DNA of 64,000 nucleotides from Diploscapter coronatus. Taxonomy: Eukaryota; Nematoda; Chromadorea; Rhabditida; Rhabditidae. This document shows positions 47,801 through 60,400 of the stretch, one piece after another. The translations under genes were made by a program, and so were the position numbers. Numbering within the stretch: the first letter of the stretch is position 1; each line of letters starts with the position of its first letter. The notes below the pieces were generated by a model that saw nothing but the letters and a program-made list of their open reading frames with translations, was not told the origin of the DNA and ran no database searches. Location: contig OZ038422.1 in assembly GCA_964036155.1 (NCBI GenBank), positions 65,061,201 to 65,125,200 on the forward strand. The letters run 5' to 3'.

Positions 47801-50800
47801 TTGAAAAAACAATTTTAACTCCAGGTACTCGATTTGATTTACACCGAGATGCAAACGACTTCGAGTCAGAACTTTCAAGCTGCTTACCTCTATCTGATGA
47901 TTCTGATTGCGGACTTTCAGAATGGGGAAAATCAGGTAATTTATTATCATTTGTTTAAAATTATTCTTCCTACTTTTCAGAGATGCGAATCTGAGCTGTT
48001 GATGTTGGAATTACTTCTGGAAAAGATCTCCACGATTGAGGTCAATTTAAACGTGAAAGATGACGAAATTCGAGGTGATTTAAAATTTTTTTATTTTTAA
48101 ATCTCATTCTATTTTTAAAAAAAATTATTTTTGAAAAATTTTGAAACATTGAAATCCCTTGATTTTTTATTTACGGAACTTTGAAACATACAAAAGTTAT
48201 TTTTCCTTATTTTCAGACACGTCCCTCTGTCACGACGATGCCTCAGTTCTCCTTGCTTTATCATTGATCGGCACGGCTCTGTTAGCTGAGAAATGCAGGA
48301 ATCATTTGGAAAGGAACATCAAGGTTTGGATTTTTTTACATTTAGTTGATTTTTTAAAATTCTATCGATTTTCAGCTTCGTGTCGAGACCCTGTTCTACA
48401 TTCTGAAGCATTGCGTCTCGAAAAATTGGATCGTAGCGTCGGCGGCTCAAAGGGCTCTGAGGGAATTGGCTAAAGAGGTCATTTTCGGACGCTACAATAT
48501 AATACTATTATCGATGTTCTCTGTTGGTAGATATGAATTTTTTGAAGCTTATTATAAAATCTTCGAAATTACTTACTTAAATTGAAGAAATACGAATTTT
48601 TGAAGATCTATTTATGTCAAACACGAACTATACTTAGAATCAGATTTTTGGAAAGATTAGACACATAACTCATTTTTTTAATTTGTCAATTCTTAACCAA
48701 TATAACGAAGATATTTAGGAATTATTATGCGATCTTTGAAATGTATCGACAATTTTTTAAATTTCAACATTTTCAGATGAATATCGACCAAAATCTCAAT
48801 TCCGTCACCCTGCTTCTGGACTCCCATTCGCCTTATATCATCAGCAAAATCGCGTTGGCTTGCCGTAGAAAAACCGACCATATTGATGCGCCATTGGCTT
48901 TCAGGTGAGATTTAAGTTTAAAAAATCGGCTATCTAAATGTAAAAAAATGTTTTCTATGATATTGCTAAAATCAGCATAAATTTTGAAAGGAAATCCATT
49001 TTTCAGAGCGTTCATGGAGCGATCCAGCCACGAATTTATGTCCGAAGAAACGCGTCATCAATGCATCCAAATCGTCGACAGTTTACTGCAATCGCTGGAC
49101 AGTTTTGAGCAGGTTTAAATTTAAATTATTTTTGAATTGTTTTCTTAGTTGAAATAATCTCGAACTAGTTAGTAATTTTTCGCTTAAACTATGATTTCCA
49201 GAAAAGTATTAAAATCGAACTAGAAAATGATAAGGGCTGTAAATTTTTGCTTCTTTCTTCATTTTTCTTTATCATCTGACGTGATCTCGGACCAATTTGT
49301 CGTTTTTCCGTTTGAACATGTGATTTTCTGAAACATATTAAGTTTTTTTAGTTTTTGAAAAATTCGGTAAAATGTAAAAATTGCCTTTCATTTCCCTTTT
49401 GATTATGGGACTTTCAGAAACATACCCTTCTCGTTATTCAATGTCTTTCGACTTACATCAACGCGGTGAATCGGTCTACGGGTTATAAGGGGATTCAGCA
49501 GGTAAATTTTTATTTGCACTTTTTTTTTTCCTAAAATTATAATTTTACAAAATTCTCAGGAAATCCAACCTTCGACTTCAAAGGAAAGAACTGAAGAAAT
49601 CAAAGATGAAGAAAAGGATGAAAATCTGGAAGGTGATGACGTTCTGATGATGGAAACTGAAAAGCCACCTGTGCCGCTGATCGTTCAGAATATCGAGGGC
49701 ATTTTGAAGAGGTGGGATCTTCTTAAATCTCGTCTAAAACTGGCACTACAATAATTAGTTTCATAACGAACAAATTGAATCTTCAGAAGTCTATATTTAT
49801 TATCTTTTTACGTATTTTTTATTAAGATTTCAATGCTCAAGATTGATTGTCACGATAATATTTTATTTTACAAATCTAGATTTTTGAAACATACGAAAAA
49901 ATTTATTGGCAATGTTCTAAAAATAAATTTTCAGAACCAAACACCTTCTATTCTCGCCGTATCGACCGATTCAGATTAATGCTTTGGCGGTGCTGAATGA
50001 AGGTCGGAATATTTTTTTTCCAAAAAAATTAAAAAAAAAAAAAAACAAACAAACAAATTTTAGGCCTGCTATGCGTGCAGAATTTCGACGATATCTTGTT
50101 GCCGATGGTCCATCAAAACTGGCTGTCTATTGGAGCGCATTTTACGGGTTCGAAGGATCTACTACTTCAGGCTGCTATTGTTGAGGTAGGAAATTTTTGA
50201 GGATGATTATTTTTCTCTGAGGATTTCTTCGCAATGAAACTGAAAAGAATTATGTTTATTGTACGATTTTTATGAAACATACATCGTGGAAATAATTCAA
50301 AATATCATATTTGACGTTAGGACGTTAGTTTACAGGACAGGTTTCAGAAAATGTCAAAAACCCATATCTTTCCAATCAAAATGATTCGGCTATGCTATCA
50401 TTCTTAAAAAATAAAAAAATTGATTAGCTTTTAGGCAAAACTATCTCTCAGTCTTTTAATTTTTGGATAAGTTTCAAGAATTGATGTAAAGTTGCTCACT
50501 TTTCTTTTGGAATTTCAGATACTTCAAGATTCGATGAGATCTCAACGAAATATTTTCAGACTATCCGAGTTATGTCCGCCGTGTCGAAAACGTTCATCTA
50601 CCGCCGCGTGCTCTTTGAGTGGTGGCCTTCGATCGAAGAGAGGCTCAGGAAAATCGCCGACGCTCCCAGCCGACACCTCTCCGACGCCTACAAATTCCAG
50701 GCCGAGGTTTTCAAGAGGTGACAATCCTTGATATTTTGAAAATTCGCATTGGCTCATTTGAAATCAGGAGGTTTTTAGGCGATAACTATTTAAATGTTTT

Positions 50801-51180
50801 TTGAAACAAATCTAAAAATTGAATACTTTTTAGAAAGATCATTTAAATTATTTTTCACGGAAGATCGAAACTTGTTAGTGCATGTTTGATGTTAAAAACA
50901 TTAATTGAACAAAGGAACATGAAGCTTTTCGAGTCAATGGTATTGTCGTTTTCTTGAAACATATTTTATTAAAAACACTTTTTATAATTTCATTGGTTCT
51001 GTTTTCAGTTTACCCGTAATTCTGGTCAACATCGGAGTGGACGATTCGGAAGAGCTCGCGAAATTCGAACCGATTTTGGAAATTTTCTCAGAAAAATCGA
51101 GGAACCCTCAGATTCGGGACTTGGCGAATGAACTCAGACAAAGACTATACAAACTCAAAGGAAATTTTTCGGTTGATTGA
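44811..51180 (+). CDS. TTI1: TTI1-like HEAT-repeat protein (TELO2-TTI1-TTI2 cochaperone)
   Basis: TTI1 works with TELO2 and TTI2 to fold and stabilise PIKK kinases such as mTOR, ATM and SMG1. Twenty-three exons: 44811-44967, 45141-45258, 45514-45599, 45647-45723, 45851-45883, 45951-46115, 46577-46626, 46668-46805, 46957-47107, 47428-47599, 47693-47784, 47825-47935, 47981-48074, 48217-48323, 48376-48477, 48777-48904, 49007-49112, 49418-49501, 49560-49711, 49935-50002, 50064-50185, 50560-50717, 51009-51180. All phases agree, giving 880 residues (human about 1,090). Similar blocks include FLPGIVSQLTDLV, RPEVAQLIVKRDGNW, IVKASARNLFEALC and MVHQNWLSIGAHFT. The rest is helical, HEAT-like, with an acidic linker (KDEEKDENLEGDD) in exon 19. 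Exon 8 uses a GC donor (GCAAGT at 46806). The call rests on block similarity and is fairly but not fully certain. Confidence 0.8.
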
Positions 51181-51330
51181 GTCTTTTGTTTTCAAGTTGT
51201 TGATTTTACGGTTTTGTTGAATCTGAAGAAAACGGGTAGATTCAATTTCTCATAGGAAAGTTAATTGGACTATGTTTCATGAATGTGATATTTATGATTC
51301 GTCACCTTACAACCAATTTGTTGATACCCC

Positions 51331-51449
51331 TATAAAATTCACTTAAAATATTTGTTTAGATAGTTAAAAAAACGGTTTCATACCGATTGGATATCTTTAT
51401 TTTATCAGCGATAAAAAATGATTTGTACCCTTTTTATCTGAATTTTCAG
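51331..51449 (+). promoter_or_regulatory. Operon junction TTI1-like gene / riboflavin kinase
   Basis: No AATAAA is present; a TATAAA variant at 51331 lies 113 nt before the AATTTTCAG acceptor ending at 51449, 5 nt before the next ATG. This is the weakest of the five junctions. Confidence 0.4.
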
Positions 51450-51454
51450 ACTTC

Positions 51455-52979
51455 ATGCAACCCCCCGGGGAAATGCAATTACAGTTCAAGCAAGTTCTGC
51501 CGTACTTCTTTCGGGGAAAAGTCGTGTCCGGCTTCGGTAGAGGCGGCAAGCAGCTCAATTGTCCCACGGGTTAGCTAATTAGAGCAATTATGGAGATAAG
51601 TAGACTAATTAAATAATAAAAAAAAATAATTGAAAATGATTAATTGATTTCGTTCTATTTCGTGTTACAAATTTGCATATCCGCTATATGACTTATTTGA
51701 TGAAATATCAGAGCCTATTTTTAATCACTAGCCTTCCTTCTTCATGCGCTTGAGATTATGAGTGTTAGCAGGTCTGATTTTATTGAAATCATGCTATCTT
51801 TAGTTTTGATATTTCATTCGAAATGAAAAATGCTTCTGCAAAATTTTTATTTTACAAGGAGAGCACAGATCTTGATGAAACTTACCAAACAGATGTTTTC
51901 GTTTTCGATGATGTTGGTCAAGATGGCCAACAAGTGCAAAATAGATGCTTGGAGTCAGAACATTTGCCATCGTTTTTCATTCGTATTTTGTGTGAGAAGT
52001 GAGCAAATTCACTTGCCAGAAATGTATGCAAATTCCCAAACATAAGTGAGGAATTTAGGGTTTTTACCACTTTTCTGCCTCCAGGTTCCTATTTGACGAG
52101 TTTGAACTTTGCCATTGTAATTCCCGTTGTCGAAAACCTGTTTGGTAAGTTTCATCAAAATCTGCGAATTCAGATCTGTGCACTTCCCTTGTTGGTTGTT
52201 CCAATCTAGGACGTATGCATAAAGTTTACAGAAAGATAAAATTTTAAGAATTTTAGGATTACGGTATTTTCAAAAATTTATTTTTCCAGCGAATCTCGAT
52301 GACGCTACCGTTTCTGCTCTCCCACCTCAATTGACAACGGGCGTTTTCTACGGGCTAGCGAGGATAACTAACGGGGATTCTCCTGATTATCAGGCAATTA
52401 ACCTATTTAATTACTCTAATTATCTCAAATTTAATTGCTTTCAGAAGCCCTACAGCATGGTAATGAGTATAGGCTGGAATCCACAGTTCGATGGAAAACA
52501 GAAGACCATGGTAATTAACTAATTAGCTACTTAATGAGAATAATTATCTCAGTTAATTGAGGACAATTATTTCAGTTAACTATGTCAATTTCAGGAAGTC
52601 CATATTCTGCACAAATTCAACGGCGATTTTTACGGCGCTCAAATCGAGGGTCTAATCTGCGGGTTCGTTAGAGAGATGAAGAGCTTTAAAAGTTTGGGTG
52701 AGATTTTAAATTTGTGCAAAACTATCTTACTCAATAATATCATACTATTGTCCTGTTTAAGTCATCGACTATTTGAAAATAGAATGTAACATAATATTTC
52801 AACATTTTCTATTATATTTTTCATCAGATCGAATTTTTTATTTAAAGATTTCAGAAGACTTAATCACTGCGATAGAAGCCGATAAACAGTTTACGGAAAA
52901 GGAAATGAGTTCCCGAAGTGACAAGGACGAGTTGGTCAAGCAGTATTTCGATGGCACCAATTCTCCGGCTAAATTATGA
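51455..52979 (+). CDS. rfk: Riboflavin kinase
   Basis: Phosphorylates riboflavin to FMN with ATP, the first step to flavin cofactors, in the cytosol. Exons 51455-51569, 52290-52393, 52445-52510, 52595-52697, 52855-52979; 170 residues, the size of the animal enzyme. Motifs: LPYFFRGKVVSGFGRGGKQL, then CPTANLDD (the PTAN substrate loop, residues 37-40), TTGVFYGLARI, SMVMSIGWNP, EVHILHKFNGDFYG (catalytic Glu) and GFVREMKSF. The second intron is proposed at 52394-52444: 51 nt, in frame, stop-free, with a GC donor. If retained it would insert 17 residues just before the SIGWNP strand, where other family members have none. A poly(A) signal lies at 53029. It is the last gene of the proposed operon. 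Confidence 0.94.
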
Positions 52980-53181
52980 GGTGTCAGTTTGAATTCGTTA
53001 CCTTCAAGATCTTTTTGCCAAAATTTAAAATAAAGGAAGGTTTTTAGTAGTTTTCTTTGATGCGAAATTTAGGATATTTTGAAATTTATAAATTAGATTT
53101 TTATATGGATTCAGTCGACTAAAATTGAACATATTTATTCAGTCAATAATACAAAGATCCACTGAAAACTTGGAACGAACC

Positions 53182-53322
53182 AGGGGTGTAAATTTTAGAC
53201 ACGCAGATATACGCGCATAACGAGATAGTGTGTTCTTTCGAGAGAGAGAAAAGAGCATGCTCTCCCATGCTCTCTCGAAAATACACACTACCTCGTCATG
53301 TGTGTCTAAAATTTACACTCCT
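53182..53322. mobile_element. 141-bp MITE-like inverted repeat
   Basis: Ends AGGGGTGTAAATTTTAGACAC and its near-perfect reverse complement ending at 53322. Inner arms GATAGTGTGTTCTTTCGAGAG / CTCTCTCGAAAATACACACTA pair too, with a GCATGCTC core. Confidence 0.8.
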
Positions 53323-53710
53323 GAAATGAACATTTGGAAACTTTGAAAATACGACGAAAATTTTTAAGGGAACAAAATAATTGCATATTTTTAACAATTT
53401 TCCATTAGTTTACCTTCTAAAATAGCGTGTTTTATAAATAGCAATTTGATGAAAATCGACAAATAACAACCTTCAGCAGAATTTTGAAAATTTGATAAAT
53501 TGAGAACTGAAAAATACCCGAGATTTTAGAATTCAATGCTGTTTTGAATTTTTGAATGATGATCTACTAATAATTAAAATTTTATAAAGTCCATGATAAA
53601 GTTTTGAAGCATATTAAACTAGTTTACAAAAGTAGGTAGGAAAAATTCAATATTTTCTTGGCACAGAGATAGATTTTGTATAAAACTGACATGGAAATTT
53701 TAACAAACAA

Positions 53711-53771
53711 GCAGGGCTATTGGAAGTCCCAAAAAGTCGAAACTCGAGTCCGAGTCCCAACAGCCCGCTGC
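53711..53771. repeat. Small GC-rich hairpin
   Basis: GCAGGGCTATTGG pairs imperfectly with CCCAACAGCCCGCTGC around a 30-nt loop containing ACTCGAGTCCGAGT. Confidence 0.5.
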
Positions 53772-54460
53772 AAACAAGATACTTTTTGGCTAGTAAATGT
53801 CTTTCCACAACCTTGATAATAAAAATGAGATAATCGGTTTTTGATTGGATAAAATTGATAATGCAGAATACTTTTGAATCGACGAAAATAACACATGCAA
53901 AAATAGAAATTTTGACAAAATTTTAACTAGATATAGATAAGTTTCAAAAAGGATTTATCTTCTAATTTTTTCATGGGAGAATGGTTTTACGGGGGTATAG
54001 ATAATTCTAAAAATATTATTGCGCATTATTTTCTAGTGACTCAAACCCTAAATCCTATTTTAACGAGAAATTCTGCAAAGGAATTCGCTAATGATATTCG
54101 AAAATCTACGTGAACGTTTCGCAACATATTGCAATAAGAGATGATAAAATGCCATAAAATAGGAGATTTTATGAGTTTAAAACTAGAGCTTACCGAAAAT
54201 TAACCCGACTTTTGGAAAGATAACGGAATTCTTGTGGATTTTTGGAAAGAAAGCAAAATTTTTATCTCCCTCAGGCAAATTTTACTTCCTTTTCAATAAA
54301 ATTATTAAAAAGCGATTTATTTTTGAGGTGAAAAGCGAGTTTCATTCAAGGAGAAAATATTTGGAATTAAGAAAATTACCATACGAATCGATATTTAGCA
54401 AACTTGCCTTGATTTCAACTTTTAAGTGCTGTATTTCAAACGGTGTTTTATTCCATGATT

Positions 54461-57400
54461 TTAACAGAGCCCCATACTCTTAAGGTTCTTGGCGATAATC
54501 ATATCCAGACAAGCGTCCAAGACGAATTGCACATTTGTCGTATCGGTTGCCTAGACAATTATCAATTAGTTATGACTTAAGTAGGATAATTAAGTCAATT
54601 AACTATGATTATTAAATTATCTAGTGACTAGGCTTAAATTGATTAATTGCAAAAATCCCCCGCCCACTATATTCTTTTATTTCTTTGGATCCATGACAAC
54701 AAAAATAGCTCAGGGGGCGGGGTTTATGGTTTATGCCACGTAGAGTTAAGAAATTACCTGTGTGTGGTGACAGTAGATTTCTCGCTGCGACGATCTGAAA
54801 TTCCAAATTTAGATGGTTCTCGCGAAAATGTCCATAACTTCGTTGATTTTTCAATTCGGACAAATGATTATTCAAATTGTCAACTGTCTGTTTGAGCAAC
54901 TATTTCCCCTAATTATTCAACTATTGCATATTGTTATTTTGATGTTCCTTCAACTCGTATGGAATACAATTCAAGTAATTCTCTACTTAATCATTAAACT
55001 ATTTTCGCTAATTATTCACCTATGTCTTTTTATTCTAAAATTCATCGGAAACTTCATTAATAATCGCCGTTGATTAATTAATATTCCTAATAATTATTCT
55101 CCTGATTATCGATTTAATTGTCCTAATTATCTTGGCTAATTACCGGTTTAATTGCTCGAATTTCCATTGGATGTAATTGATGCATTCCGTATGCGACTGC
55201 TGGCCTTTGTATTCAGGGAAGCATATCGTCAAAGGGCTTCTTTGGATCTAAAATCAAAAATTTTGTACTTTAGATATTTTCTAGATCTAATAATTTTTAT
55301 GATTCGATTATTCTAACCTTTTGTGATTTTTGTTTTCCAGATTCTAACTATTTTTATGGTCAGTTTTCTTAATTTCATGATATTTTTGACTATTTAGATT
55401 TTTTAATCTCCATATCAAAGATCAATACATTCAAAGTCCTAAAATTACGTCATTTCGTATCTCCTCATTTAAAATGTCTACAATTATTTTGTAATAAGGG
55501 TAAAATTACTCGAGCTTTTAAACAGCAATTTCTGTGCAATTGAGATTTTTAATAAAGATGATCTTCAAATTCGGGCAGTTAAAAAATCGAATTACATGGT
55601 CAAAAATAGAAAATGAAAACCGACTGGTGTAAAATTTAAAAAATGACCTTTTCGGCGAAGATATCCTTTTTGTTGAGGAACAGAATGAAGTGGATGTCAG
55701 CGAACCAGGGGGAGTTGCAAATCGAGTCGAAGAGTTTCAACGATTCTTGCATACGGTTCTGGAATTTCATGATAAACCTAGGTCAATTTTATCATCGTCA
55801 AGTTTCAGTAACGAATTACATTTTGAAACTTCTTTAGACTTATCTGAGAACTCTTGAATTTGTTTCGATTGAAATTAAGTAATTTTTATTTGTTGCATCA
55901 CGACCCACAATTGCAGGTTGAAAAATCTCTCAAATTTAGCTAGACTTTGAAATGTATCAGAGTTGAATTTCATTATTTCTTATAGCCGATAAGCACTACT
56001 AGATAGAGAAAAACCTCATACTGTATTCATTTTAATACATATCTTTAAAAATTACCGTGCAATTATCCTCCCGCAAAGTTTGATCGTATTCCGATAGCGA
56101 GCTGATGAAAATGATCGCGTTGACGTTATCAAACACCTAGAATATAAGTCTAAAAATCGAATTTATTTAAATCTTTACATGAATCCACTTTTTGCGCTCG
56201 CTCCTTTGACCACCGACATCGATAACTCTTAAAATAATCAGGGTAATTATGAGTGAGTTATGGCAATTATTTGTGAATTAGGATAATTACCTAAAAGTCA
56301 GCCCCTTCAATTCGAATAGAACTTCTGTGATTCCAGTCGTTTTTATCCTTGTCCTAAGTAGGTCTTGCTCACTAGGCACATAGTTTGGTGATGACAATCG
56401 AGGCAAATTGTCGAGGAAACTGAAATTTGGAATTTTAGAAGATGTGTTTCAGAAAAGAGAAACAATTCAAAATAACATCCAGGTTATTGTAAATGGTCGA
56501 AAACCCGAGACGAGATAAAGGAGCGTGCTTCTTTCTCCCCTCTCCTGTGAACCTTGGATGCGCGAGAGATGAGCGTTTGTTCATTAGGCGATTTCTTTAT
56601 GTTCTTTTCGCTTTTCGCGTTTTGTTAAGGACAATTATCGATAATTAATCGGGTAGATTTAATCGATATCGATAGAAGAAGATAATTTCCAAATGCTTGT
56701 CGCGAAAATCCCGTTAAATTCGATGACAGAATAAAGAACGAAAGAAAATTATTTTTAAAAATCGCCAAATGAACGAATGTCGTCAACGCGCGCATTTTGA
56801 GGCTCAAATGTGGTGGAGAAAGAAAGATGCTCCTTTATCCCGTCTCAGGTTTTCGATCATTTACAATAGTATCATTTATGTGTAATTCATCATCGTGCAA
56901 GAGTTCCCTATAAAATTGCGAAAAACTTACTATTTCGCGCTATCATCGATCTGGTATTCATTCGACCTCCTGTAGCACTCAAGCACCCCTTCATCTTTCC
57001 ACAGTCGTTGCATCGCGGCAGCCAATTCCTCTGTTAGCTCTTCCTTGTTCGCATGAACTGTCGCGAACACGAGTTGGCTGTCGCGCTAAAACAATTATTT
57101 ATTTATTTTTTTAATCTCAGATTTTTTGCAAATTTAATAATTTCACTTTTTGAGGCTTATCTAAAATAATGCAAATTCTTACAACCCGCTCCGCATCGCC
57201 ATACTCGATCTGTAAGTGAAACATGGCCCTCAGAATGGCGAGCATCGAGTGAATACAATTCGAATAGACCACCGGCCTGATCATTTCGAGGTCTTGTTGC
57301 GTGAAACCATCCTAAAATATGGTAATTAGTGAGTTTTAGATCTACATCATTTTATTTTTTTATTTTGCATTGATTTTTGCGTGAAACCGCCCTGAATAAG

Positions 57401-60400
57401 ATAGTTTTCGAAATACATTTTGGGGATTTTTGTTTTAAATTAGATCATGAATTATGATTACTAATCTTTCTAAACTACATATTTAGACGTTTCATTGAAG
57501 CCTATTTCATTCAAGAGTTTTCAAAAATCTCTAACTTTAAGAAAAGTTTCTTCCTTTAATTCATTAATTTCTTATGGTTTTATACGAGAGCGAAACTCCA
57601 TTGTCTGTCAATTTGATCCCTTAATTTCAAAATTCGTTGAAACTCACCTTATGCAGAATCCTCATCTGTTTCAGAATTGTCGATTTTCCCGATTCGCCGG
57701 CGCCTAAATTAGTTTCTTTTTTGCTTGTTTTCTTTCTTCAGCCAACACTAATTAATTTGAAATTATTTTCCTTCACAACCTATTGATGAATTATGAATGA
57801 TATTATTAATTTCTTTTTCGTTTCTTATTTTCCTTTACTATTCCCTGGTTCAGTAGTACTTTCTTAAAGAGGTCCTCTCATTTAGAGGGTGTCTTAATTT
57901 TTTTCTTTCTCGCTTTTCTCATACTATTTCTTTTCTGTTTCTTTTCCCCTCCAAAACCTCTAACTGTTTCTTCACCAATGAATGTCTCATTTTTGCCCTC
58001 TCGGGAATTCATTCCCTCTCAATAATGATGCAACTAAAGTGCCATACAGAGCTTTAGGATGAGAAGTTAGAGAGTAGGAAAATTGGAGAGAAAAAAGATA
58101 TAGAAGAAGAAATAGCGTGGGAAAATAATCGAAAAAGAATCAGGGAAGCTAGAGGGCATGAAAATTGAAACGAAGAAAGGATATAAAATTAGAAATAGTA
58201 TGAAAGTTAGAGAGAAAAAGAAACAGTCAAGTCGATCGAAAACAACCTGAAAAGGGAAGGAATGAATGACTCGAGAGACGCGGGGGTGGATGAGAGAGGA
58301 AAAGAGATGAAAAAGAAGCAGAAAAAGAAATAGTATAGGAAAGAAAATGAGAAAGGTGGAGAAATTAGAAAAAAAAAATATAGCGTTTCTTCAAGTGAGA
58401 TTTACCAGGATTACTCTTTGCAGTGCGCTTCAATAAATTGTGTTGTGCATATTAATTTCCCCTTTTCAATATGGAAGACGACAGATTCTTAGCATAAATT
58501 AGAAGCAGAGCGTAGTTTTTGCTCTAATCAGAAATAAGCATACTCCGCGTCTAGATTTTAGGAAAATGCAAAAATACTAAAAATGTCAACGAAGTTTTTA
58601 TGCTCTAGCTTGATTTTTAAATATTGTTAGAGCGCGCTACATTATCGTATTATATTTCTATGTTTTCACATGATTTATGAAATTCTTTGAACATATTACG
58701 GATATTTGTGAATTTTTTGAAGCAGATTATACATATATTTGATCGGAAATTACAAGTTTCGTAAATTTCATTCATGAAATATCGAATCTCAGTTGCTAAG
58801 ACTACGATAATAACGTATTTCTGAGTATTATTTAAATTCCAAAACTATACTATTAGTTTCCTATTTCGTATAGTTAAACTGAGAATCTGCTATTAATAAT
58901 TTTCAATTTCGAAATTCCGAAGAAGCAGCAATAAGATCAGCAGCAAAGAAAAGAATATTGTACGAAAATAAGGACAGAATAAAATGAGATATTAAAAATT
59001 CACGAGGCGAAAAACGGCATGTGCTTTGGCGTTGTTTTTAAGGAGCATTAATTATCTGGGCCAAGATATCTTTTTCAATGACGAAAATAATCAAATTTTC
59101 GAAGAAACAATATAATTACGGTATAAACGAGCAATAAATAATATTGGAAATTTTAGATTGTTTTGTGTAAATCTTGAAACTTGTTCCAATTTGTTTCGAA
59201 AATTTAAAAATCCATGAACTTTACATAACTTATATATGATATATGATTTAGCTAGCCTATATTTCCCACCAAATTTCCATTTCCCTCAATTTTTCTCGTT
59301 TCTATTCGTCTCTTCAATTTTCGTCATCTCTCACCTAACAATGCTAAATACGAAAAGTTACCACAAAGGAGAGAAGTTGACACCTTTGCGAAGTGACTTG
59401 AGGATACTCTCAACGCACTGTCATTATATCAAGGTTGCTTGTCCACTATATCTCGTTTTTAGCTAGATATATCTCCGAGAAAAGAAACGTGCGAGGGAAC
59501 AAGAGACAAGAAAATCGAAGAGGAGCGAAAATTTGGTAGGAAATACAGGGTACAAATCATCATTTGGCTCAGAATAATTCTCAAAATAGTGATTTTATGA
59601 AACCCCCTTCTTTTTCAAATGTCAACCTACAAACGTTGGTACTCTTCTATAAAAGTCCCTTTCCCTGAAAATCGTTGATGTTTTGTGATTCTTTCCTTTT
59701 CTCTCCTTGCAAGGAGAGTTCGTGATAAATGCGAATTTCCTGAGATCTTTAGCTACTTTCTTTGTTTTCTGACTCTACTTCCTGTCCTATTCTTTATCAT
59801 TATCTAGGGTAGAAACGCAGAGCGAGATTCCGATTCTTCCTTATCTACATCACTTTTTGAATGTCCCTTGTTGTTTAATCGAGCTTCTTTTTTTAATTCA
59901 ATTTTTGGCGAAGAACAAGAAAAAACTACTATTTTGTACTTTCACATCGTTTTTAGCACAGAACAAAACAATTGACACATGAATGAAAAATTGTTTGAAG
60001 TTTTACAAAGCTGATCTTCGTCATATTTTCTTCGAATTCTTTACCTTCTATTTTTTCTGTCCCTTCCAAAAGGGTATCTCCTTATTTTTCCATTCACCCC
60101 TTCCTTTTTTCCTTTTCTTTTTCTTCTCACTTTGGCAAGTGACAAAGTGGGCGTTTCTGCTTCGCCTTTTCAAGGAAGGGGAGGGGGAGCAATTTTTGCG
60201 CTCTATCGCTAATTCTCTCGCGCTCCATCGCTAATCCTATTTTCATATATATCGCTTCGCTAAAAAGAGATATGGCTAGAGATTAATGCAAAATGAGAGA
60301 GCACAAAGAAACGGACAGAGAAAAAGCGTAGAAACTTCGTTTTCTGCTTGTGGCTTGCATTCTAAGAGAGCTGGAGAAATAGTTTTTGCAAGGAAAGAGA

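Larger units (their letters stand above)
52980..54460. other. Convergent intergenic region rfk / G-alpha gene
   Basis: AATAAA at 53029 for rfk, a 141-bp inverted repeat (53182-53322) and a smaller hairpin (53711-53771). No gene was supported on either strand. Confidence 0.6.

Noticed and set aside
54813..55073. Hydrophobic 86-codon open stretch on the plus strand
   Set aside because: Lies in a G-alpha intron made of AATTA-type units; the leucine/isoleucine richness follows from base composition, and no splice or start context supports it.
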